From the IMG/VR virus record IMGVR_UViG_3300044974_000506, positions 1-34,083 of that record: 34,083 bases of DNA, one strand, 5' to 3'. Source of the stretch: a virus. Below the pieces are notes generated by a model, which saw nothing but the letters and a program-made list of their open reading frames with translations, ran no database searches and was not told where the DNA came from. A program made the translations under genes and the position numbers. Below are positions 29,322 through 34,083 of this stretch, in pieces (position 1 is the first letter of the stretch; the number at the start of each line of letters is the position of its first letter).

Positions 29322-30347
29322 ATGAAAATGTTCATCAGTAAAGATCAACTCACCCATTTTTTAATCAAGGGTGATATACATTTGTCAAAAAAAGACTATG
29401 GATTTTTTAATAATTTAAAAACTCAGATATCAAATTCAAAGCCTATCACTTCTAATCAAGATAAACTTTATAGTAAATTACTACTAAAGTACAAAAGACA
29501 ATTTGTTAAACTTGGATATGATGTAGAACAACTCAATGGGTTAGGATGGCAGATAGAAATTGTGCCTTCCAAAGAAGAATTTTGTCACCCTAAAATATCT
29601 TTTGAAAATGGGGAAATAAAAATAAGATGTCCTTACAATACAAAATTTATACAAAAATTTAAAAATGTTCAGGACAATTTTTTTATCTGGGATAAACAAA
29701 ATAAATGCTATAGTGCAACAGCGTCTACTCACAATCTTAAGATAGCCTACAGTGAGTTAAACAAATATTTTGAAAATGTTAATTATGATTCTACTGTAGA
29801 ATCTATTTTATTAAATTTACAACAGTACAAAAGTTTTAAATTATGGGATCCTACCCTCGTAAAAACCAATAATAATTTTTACATCTACGGGATAAACGAA
29901 TCACTAAATAAAGCACTACACGATATAAAGTTATCTGATGAACCGCAGGTACTCTTAAAACTATCGCAATATGGTGTTAAAATAGATCAGTCAATACTAC
30001 AAGACGATGATTTATTGCATTTTGCAAGTAACTTTTACCCCTGTGTTGATATTGATGATATCAAATCACTAGGCAGTTGGCTTAAAGAGTTAAACTACGA
30101 TTTAATATATTTAGGATCTGAAATTATTTTTAATAAAGAAATATCCAAAGATATCAGGGATGTTTTAAGTGAAATTCCCATAAGCCGTAATACATCCGAT
30201 CTAGATTTATATGAAAACATTTTATATTTAAATTATACCTCTTATAAACATTCTCGCCGGACCTTGTTATTGCACAATGAAAACTTACACAAAAACATAA
30301 GCAAGGTAGTAACTATTAAAAACTCAAGGCCTATTTTAGTAAAATGA
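29322..30347 (+). CDS. Protein with HARP-like segment, unknown function
   Basis: A 341-residue, AT-rich gene. Residues 100-150 (IKIRCPYNTKFIQKFKNVQD, then FFIWDKQNKCYSATAS) resemble the HARP-type motif found at the N-terminus of SMARCAL1-like annealing helicases, in which a Trp-Asp and a basic loop contact forked DNA. There is no Walker motif, so it is not a helicase itself. UvsW, which remodels stalled forks, is two genes downstream, so this could be a fork-recognition partner. ATG at 29322 or 29328; neither has a Shine-Dalgarno sequence, while TATAAT (29316-29321) directly precedes the first. The HARP similarity is judged by eye and is uncertain. Confidence 0.6.
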   Translation: MKMFISKDQLTHFLIKGDIHLSKKDYGFFNNLKTQISNSKPITSNQDKLYSKLLLKYKRQFVKLGYDVEQLNGLGWQIEIVPSKEEFCHPKISFENGEIKIRCPYNTKFIQKFKNVQDNFFIWDKQNKCYSATASTHNLKIAYSELNKYFENVNYDSTVESILLNLQQYKSFKLWDPTLVKTNNNFYIYGINESLNKALHDIKLSDEPQVLLKLSQYGVKIDQSILQDDDLLHFASNFYPCVDIDDIKSLGSWLKELNYDLIYLGSEIIFNKEISKDIRDVLSEIPISRNTSDLDLYENILYLNYTSYKHSRRTLLLHNENLHKNISKVVTIKNSRPILVK

Positions 30348-30529
30348 GAGACTTAATTTGCGAACGTTGCAGGACTAAATTTATATGTAACGGATCCGAA
30401 TCCAGCTGCTGGTGCTTTCAAATATCTTATGTAAGATTGGACAAGACAGAGCAGTATAAAGATTGTTTATGCGAAAAATGTTTGATAGAATTAGAAAATG
30501 AGACAAGCCAAAATCATAATAAAGGATGA
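30344..30529 (+). CDS. Cysteine-rich CWC-type protein
   Basis: A 61-residue protein with the arrangement CERCRTKFIC, CWCFQ and CLCEKC, matching the 'cysteine-rich CWC' family of small probable zinc-binding proteins. Nine cysteines include the Cys-Trp-Cys that names the family. Its function is unknown in bacteria as well. It overlaps the upstream gene by four bases (ATGA) and the uvsW gene by 32 bases, so the three are translationally linked. Confidence 0.7.
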   Translation: MRDLICERCRTKFICNGSESSCWCFQISYVRLDKTEQYKDCLCEKCLIELENETSQNHNKG

Positions 30530-31952
30530 GGTCAACTGCAAGATAGAAGGTCTTGAGTTGGACTGCCGCAAGGCGTTGATGCGTAAATTTGAACATGAAG
30601 TTCCGGGCGCACGATATCTTCCTGCGGTCCGTCTTGGTAGATGGAACGGTAAGGTCAGTTATTGCAGCATAGCAGGCAGCACATACATCAATCTGATTCC
30701 TGATATTGTGCCTATACTACAAGAATATGATTATGATATTGACCTTGTGGACCTACGAGAATATCGTACTACATATGCATTTGAAGAAATAAAAGAAGAT
30801 AGTTTCGCGGATAAGGTATGGCCTAAAGGACACACGCAAGCAGGTGAATCAATACTATTGCGTGACTACCAAGTTGAATTAATCAATAACTTTTTGAAGA
30901 ACCCGCAGTGCATTCAAGAAGTAGCGACGGGCGCAGGTAAGACCATCATGACTGCGGCATTGAGCAAGAGCGTAGAGATATATGGTAGAACTATCGTCAT
31001 CGTTCCCAACAAGAGCCTTGTTGTACAGACTGAAGCAGACTATATCAATCTTGGATTAGATGTCGGCGTATACTTCGGTGATCGCAAGGAGTACAACAAG
31101 ACACATACAATCTGCACTTGGCAGAGCCTCAACAATCTTCTCAAAAATACACGCAGCGGTGATACTGACATAAGCATCAAAGACTTCATTGAGGGTGTTG
31201 TATGTGTCATGGTTGATGAAGTACACATGGCAAAAGCAGATGCACTGAAATCATTGTTAACTGGTCCATTCAGTCAGATACCAATACGTTGGGGACTAAC
31301 AGGAACTATACCTAAGGCAATGTACGAACAAGTGAGTTTGCTTGTAAGTCTAGGTCCTGTGATCGGTAAACTTAGCGCAGCCGAATTACAAGAGAAGGGT
31401 GTGCTTGCACAATGTCATGTCAACATCGTACAGATGAAAGACGGTGTAGAGTTTACTAACTATCAAAGCGAACTTAAACATTTGTTAGAAGATGAAAAGC
31501 GATTAGATAAGATTGCCCAACTTGTAGATAAGATAAAAGATAGCGGTAATACATTAGTGCTTGTTGATCGGGTCAATGCAGGACGTGAGTTACAAAGTAG
31601 ACTTCAAGATAGCGTATTCATATCAGGTGAAACTAAACTCACAGAGCGTAAAGAGGAATATGATGAGGTAAAAACGTCGGATACAAAAGTCATTATCGCA
31701 ACATATGGTGTCGCTGCTGTAGGTATCAATATACCGCGTATCTTTAATCTTGTGTTGATTGAGCCTGGCAAATCATTTGTCAGAGTTATCCAAAGTATTG
31801 GTCGCGGCATACGTAAAGCGGAAGATAAGGATCATGTAGAAATCTGGGATATCACTAGCGATTGTAGATTTGCCAAACGTCATTTGACACAACGTAAAGC
31901 ATATTACAAGGAAGCAAAGTACCCATTTACAATTGAAAAACTTGACTACTAA
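30498..31952 (+). CDS. uvsW: UvsW, superfamily 2 DNA/RNA helicase
   Basis: UvsW unwinds branched DNA and R-loops and switches replication from origin to recombination mode. The 484 residues (T4: 503) show motif I VATGAGKT (Lys148), motif II DEVH (Asp240-His243), motif III LTGTIP, and motif VI QSIGRGIRKAE with the arginine fingers. The N-terminal domain (residues 1-115, including ARYLPAVRLGRWNGKVSY) is the characteristic UvsW DNA-binding domain and separates it from UvrB or RecG. The start ATG is inside the previous gene with no clear Shine-Dalgarno sequence, so coupling is expected. Confidence 0.93.
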   Translation: MRQAKIIIKDEVNCKIEGLELDCRKALMRKFEHEVPGARYLPAVRLGRWNGKVSYCSIAGSTYINLIPDIVPILQEYDYDIDLVDLREYRTTYAFEEIKEDSFADKVWPKGHTQAGESILLRDYQVELINNFLKNPQCIQEVATGAGKTIMTAALSKSVEIYGRTIVIVPNKSLVVQTEADYINLGLDVGVYFGDRKEYNKTHTICTWQSLNNLLKNTRSGDTDISIKDFIEGVVCVMVDEVHMAKADALKSLLTGPFSQIPIRWGLTGTIPKAMYEQVSLLVSLGPVIGKLSAAELQEKGVLAQCHVNIVQMKDGVEFTNYQSELKHLLEDEKRLDKIAQLVDKIKDSGNTLVLVDRVNAGRELQSRLQDSVFISGETKLTERKEEYDEVKTSDTKVIIATYGVAAVGINIPRIFNLVLIEPGKSFVRVIQSIGRGIRKAEDKDHVEIWDITSDCRFAKRHLTQRKAYYKEAKYPFTIEKLDY

Positions 31953-31970
31953 TAAAAAATGTCGTAAAAT
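31942..31970 (+). promoter_or_regulatory. Possible promoter at the end of uvsW
   Basis: TTGACT (31942-31947), a 17-base spacer and TAAAAT (31965-31970). Transcription would begin about 31976-31977, essentially at the ATG of the next gene, so a message from here would have almost no leader. The match is good, but part lies in coding sequence. Confidence 0.35.
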
Positions 31971-31976
31971 AACAAC

Positions 31977-32477
31977 ATGCGTATATTAACTTTAGACAAC
32001 AAATATTATAACTTAGAAACATTACCTGATGAGATTGATGACTTGCGTTTTGCTATATTAGATAATAGCAATCCTCAAAGCGTAGATTATCATTATATAC
32101 CTCTTATCTTTTTAGAAAGTTTTAACACTCCGGCACTTGTATTGACAATCGCTAATCGCAATATCAAGATGCCGTTAGATTGGCAAGTGTTGATAGGCGA
32201 AAAGGAACATGGTGATCTTGAAACATTGCCACTAAGCAGCCTCAATGATCGTGGATTCAGTGCGTTTGAATTTAATCCATTAAGTTCCTTCAGTCCTACA
32301 TTCGTACCTATAGAGATTGCAGATATCTATCACGATGTAACTTGGTATGCTCCTAGACTACGTAATGGACAGTTCTTATGTGTACCGATAGATGATGGTC
32401 CTAAACCACGCTGTGTTTATTTCGTCAAAGAGATAAGCCGCAACTGTGAGATTGTTGACTACAATCAGGTATTTTGA
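31977..32477 (+). CDS. Conserved phage protein of unknown function
   Basis: A 166-residue soluble protein. It has a pattern I recognise near uvsW in aquatic T4-like phages (IPLIFLESFNTPALVLTIAN, then MPLDWQVLIGEKEHGDLETL and LNDRGFSAFEFNPL) but cannot assign to a function. The alternating hydrophobic residues suggest a mostly beta fold. It lacks catalytic motifs and membrane segments. There is no clear ribosome-binding site, but a promoter-like sequence ends 6 bases before the ATG. The stop overlaps the next ATG by one base (TGATG). Confidence 0.65.
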   Translation: MRILTLDNKYYNLETLPDEIDDLRFAILDNSNPQSVDYHYIPLIFLESFNTPALVLTIANRNIKMPLDWQVLIGEKEHGDLETLPLSSLNDRGFSAFEFNPLSSFSPTFVPIEIADIYHDVTWYAPRLRNGQFLCVPIDDGPKPRCVYFVKEISRNCEIVDYNQVF

Positions 32478-32659
32478 TGAAGTATGGTGTAAAAGTTTAC
32501 TGGCCTGATGGTGACTTCTTATGGGTGACTGAGGGTGATAGTAAGTTTCAGATGCAACCTAAACTGTTTGAAACGGAACAAGAAGCACTTGACTATGCAC
32601 AGATTTGGGGCGATACTGCTGTAGTAGAATTATATGGCGAAAGCAAAGATACCAACTGA
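32477..32659 (+). CDS. Small protein of unknown function
   Basis: The ATG at 32477 is preferred over the TTG at 32474 because it gives the common TGATG stop-start overlap. The 60-residue product (MKYGVKVYWPDGDFLWVTEG, then FETEQEALDYAQIW) reads as a small beta-beta-alpha domain, with Glu-Gln-Glu-Ala-Leu-Asp-Tyr-Ala typical of phage proteins that wrap a strand pair with a helix. No function recognised. Overlaps the next gene by 26 bases. Confidence 0.6.
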   Translation: MKYGVKVYWPDGDFLWVTEGDSKFQMQPKLFETEQEALDYAQIWGDTAVVELYGESKDTN

Positions 32660-33107
32660 CGAGAAGTTTGAGAAGCAAGACTTTGACTTGTTTGAAGCCT
32701 TAGCCGCCATTGATCGTAAGGACTATGGTTACTATGATAGTCTTACTGAAGAACAACAAAGAAAGTTTAGCCCCTATATGATGGTACGATGGATGAGTTC
32801 TATCAAGGGCAATACTGCATTACAACAATACCATGTTTTGAGTACAAACGAATTTGCTAATACACATTTGTTTAGCGAGTTTGTAAATAAGCATCCTAAA
32901 CTACAATGGTTGATGCTATGTGCTAGCGGTCTAGGTAATGGGAAACAGTTTCATCAATTTTTAAAACCTAACAAGTTGGATGATAACGACCTCATTAATT
33001 TTTTAAGTTCAATATATCCTACAACTAAAATCTCTGATCTAAAAATATTAGCCTCAATCATCACTACAGAAGAGTTAGAGCAACACATACGTGATTCAGG
33101 AAACTAA
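32634..33107 (+). CDS. gp62: Probable sliding-clamp loader small subunit (gp62-like)
   Basis: In T4, gp62 joins gp44 to load the gp45 clamp on DNA. This 157-residue protein has the same order of features as T4 gp62 (187 residues): an N-terminal FDLFEALAAIDRKDY (T4: EFFEIIGAINNK), then FSPYMMVRWMSSIKG (T4: YSKFMVENALSQFPE), a helical middle with an Asn-Glu-Phe-Ala-Asn-Thr (T4: YAMNLIG), and LCASGLGNGKQFHQF (T4: AAVPRGKRYGKW). The similarity is by eye and moderate. No gp44 or gp45 lies in the window, though either could be just beyond it. A late-transcription or unrelated factor is the alternative. Confidence 0.6.
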   Translation: MAKAKIPTDEKFEKQDFDLFEALAAIDRKDYGYYDSLTEEQQRKFSPYMMVRWMSSIKGNTALQQYHVLSTNEFANTHLFSEFVNKHPKLQWLMLCASGLGNGKQFHQFLKPNKLDDNDLINFLSSIYPTTKISDLKILASIITTEELEQHIRDSGN

Positions 33108-33774
33108 GTTCAAATGTGATTTTTGTGCTAAAGAGTTTTTACGAGAAACTACTATAGCAAAACACATGTGCGTACCTAAGCGCAGATGGCATGAAAAAGA
33201 TTTACCTGCAAACCGTATAGGGTTTAATTCTTGGATACAATTTTATGGTAAGCATAGTAACAAAAAGAAAAAAGATTATGCTGAATTTATGTCTAGTGCT
33301 TATTATGGAGCATTCGTAAAGTTTGGTAATTATTGTCTAGAAGTACAAGTGTTGAATATTCCTAGATACATAGACTGGTTACTTAAAAATCAAATAAGTA
33401 TAGATACTTGGAATCGTGATAGTGTATACACAAAATTTTTAATAGATTATTTAAAAACTGAGGATCCTTTAGATGCTATCGCCCGCAGCATAGAAACTTG
33501 CGTACAATTAGCAGAGACACATAAAATACAAACAAAAGATGTATTACGTTATGGAAATGTAAATAAGATTTGCTTTGAGATAACTAAAGGAAAAATCAGC
33601 CCTTGGATGCTATATCAAAGTGAAAGCGGATTGAAGTTTATGGAAACATTAGATAGCACACAACAAAAAATGATATTAGAATACATCAATCCAGAACAAT
33701 GGGCTATCAAGTTTAAGAAACATAAAAATGTGATAGCAGAAGTAAAAGAATTATTAAGCGCAGGCGGTTATTGA
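33091..33774 (+). CDS. Zinc-finger protein of unknown function
   Basis: A 227-residue protein from a GTG at 33091; no later in-frame ATG precedes the zinc finger. The start is FKCDFCAKEFLRETTIAKHM: Cys-x-x-Cys, twelve residues, then His and Cys, a C2H2-like finger probably of C2HC type. The rest is helical and basic, with RIGFNSWIQFYGKHSNKKKK and a central YYGAFVKFGNYCLEV. Related sequences occur in other aquatic T4-like phages, but I know no function. DNA or RNA binding is likely. The stop overlaps the next ATG (TGATG), and the start overlaps gp62 by 17 bases. Confidence 0.65.
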   Translation: MIQETKFKCDFCAKEFLRETTIAKHMCVPKRRWHEKDLPANRIGFNSWIQFYGKHSNKKKKDYAEFMSSAYYGAFVKFGNYCLEVQVLNIPRYIDWLLKNQISIDTWNRDSVYTKFLIDYLKTEDPLDAIARSIETCVQLAETHKIQTKDVLRYGNVNKICFEITKGKISPWMLYQSESGLKFMETLDSTQQKMILEYINPEQWAIKFKKHKNVIAEVKELLSAGGY

Positions 33775-34083
33775 TGAAAAATTTAAAAAATACATTAGAG
33801 CAAGGACAAGGATATGAGATATTATCTGGTTTTATACCTTCAGTTCTGATAGCAGATTACAAAAAAATACTTGGTCAATTACACCCTGTTCGTGCAAGTA
33901 GTAGCAAGAAAGTATACGCTGAACGTGAAGAAATAGAAAAATTAGATGACATAAGCGTATGGTGGAGCCAGACAGTTGAGACTTTTCCTGAATTTCAAAA
34001 AATTAAGAAACTAGTTGATCCTGTAATCTACAATAACTTTCCAACCCTTCAGTTCTATGCAAGCGACAATGTTACTATTAATG
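33774..34083 (+). CDS. Truncated gene, possibly a 2-oxoglutarate/Fe(II) oxygenase-type protein
   Basis: The open frame starts at an ATG overlapping the previous stop (TGATG) and runs off the window after 103 codons. The opening (GYEILSGFIPSVLIADYKKI) resembles the N-terminal helix-strand of phage 2-oxoglutarate-dependent dioxygenases. The metal-binding His-x-Asp motif would lie beyond the edge, so the call is tentative. VWWSQTVETFPEFQKIKKLV follows, with no further motif. Confidence 0.5.
   Translation, partial: MKNLKNTLEQGQGYEILSGFIPSVLIADYKKILGQLHPVRASSSKKVYAEREEIEKLDDISVWWSQTVETFPEFQKIKKLVDPVIYNNFPTLQFYASDNVTIN

Overview
This window is a contiguous piece of a T4-like tailed phage (myovirus) genome. 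The evidence is the set of T4-type core genes: large terminase (gp17), single-stranded DNA-binding protein (gp32), UvsX, UvsY, UvsW and a probable clamp-loader subunit (gp62). All supported genes are on the + strand. They are packed tightly, with many 1-14 base overlaps, and the DNA is AT-rich. No tRNA, rRNA, integrase, transposase or CRISPR array was seen. Many accessory proteins are of the kind found in aquatic T4-like phages, including short recurring modules of unknown function, a cupin and a lipoprotein beside the lysis genes. The host is probably a Gram-negative aquatic bacterium. A small BPSL0761-like protein may hint at a betaproteobacterium, but this is weak.

Layout. (1) 1-1917: a truncated gene, a small HExxH metallopeptidase-like protein, and a gene pair (738-1097 and 1090-1917) that looks like one protein split by a +1 frameshift. 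(2) 1928-5907: a four-gene nucleotide-sugar operon with RmlB, RmlA, an RfbH/E1-type 3-dehydrase and a short-chain dehydrogenase/reductase. In order of chemistry it parallels bacterial 3,6-dideoxyhexose pathways. (3) 5938-16115: probable virion or head-cargo genes. Three proteins begin with a short Phe-Lys-Gln/Glu-Tyr/Phe...Glu-Gln motif like the T4 internal-protein capsid-targeting sequence. Two very large mosaic proteins are built from small modules, and there is a cupin and a Dps-type ferritin. The 1112-residue protein has its modules separated by a repeated Glu-rich linker that resembles T4 prohead-protease sites. (4) 16117-17956: a lysis block with a lipoprotein, a holin-like membrane protein and a two-domain endolysin (GH19 plus M15 peptidase). 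(5) 17965-22589: large terminase and a 1018-residue mosaic protein carrying the same kind of linkers.

(6) 22590-26510: replication and recombination genes, with gp32 behind its own promoter and a structured leader, then a BPSL0761-like protein, UvsX, an acidic protein, UvsY and a methyltransferase. (7) 26512-29300: small early-type genes (two membrane proteins, three tiny soluble proteins, an AAA+ ATPase) served by sigma70-like promoters. A candidate structured RNA lies at 27327-27422, and a terminator at 29268-29300. (8) 29322-34083: a HARP-like protein, a Cys-rich CWC protein, UvsW, several conserved unknowns, the gp62-like subunit, a zinc-finger protein and a truncated final gene.

The points most worth following are the possible cargo polyproteins with protease-type linkers and targeting tags, the prfB-like +1 frameshift signal, the phage 3,6-dideoxy-sugar cassette, the gp32 leader and the structured RNA. 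All functional statements come from reading motifs. No database search was run.
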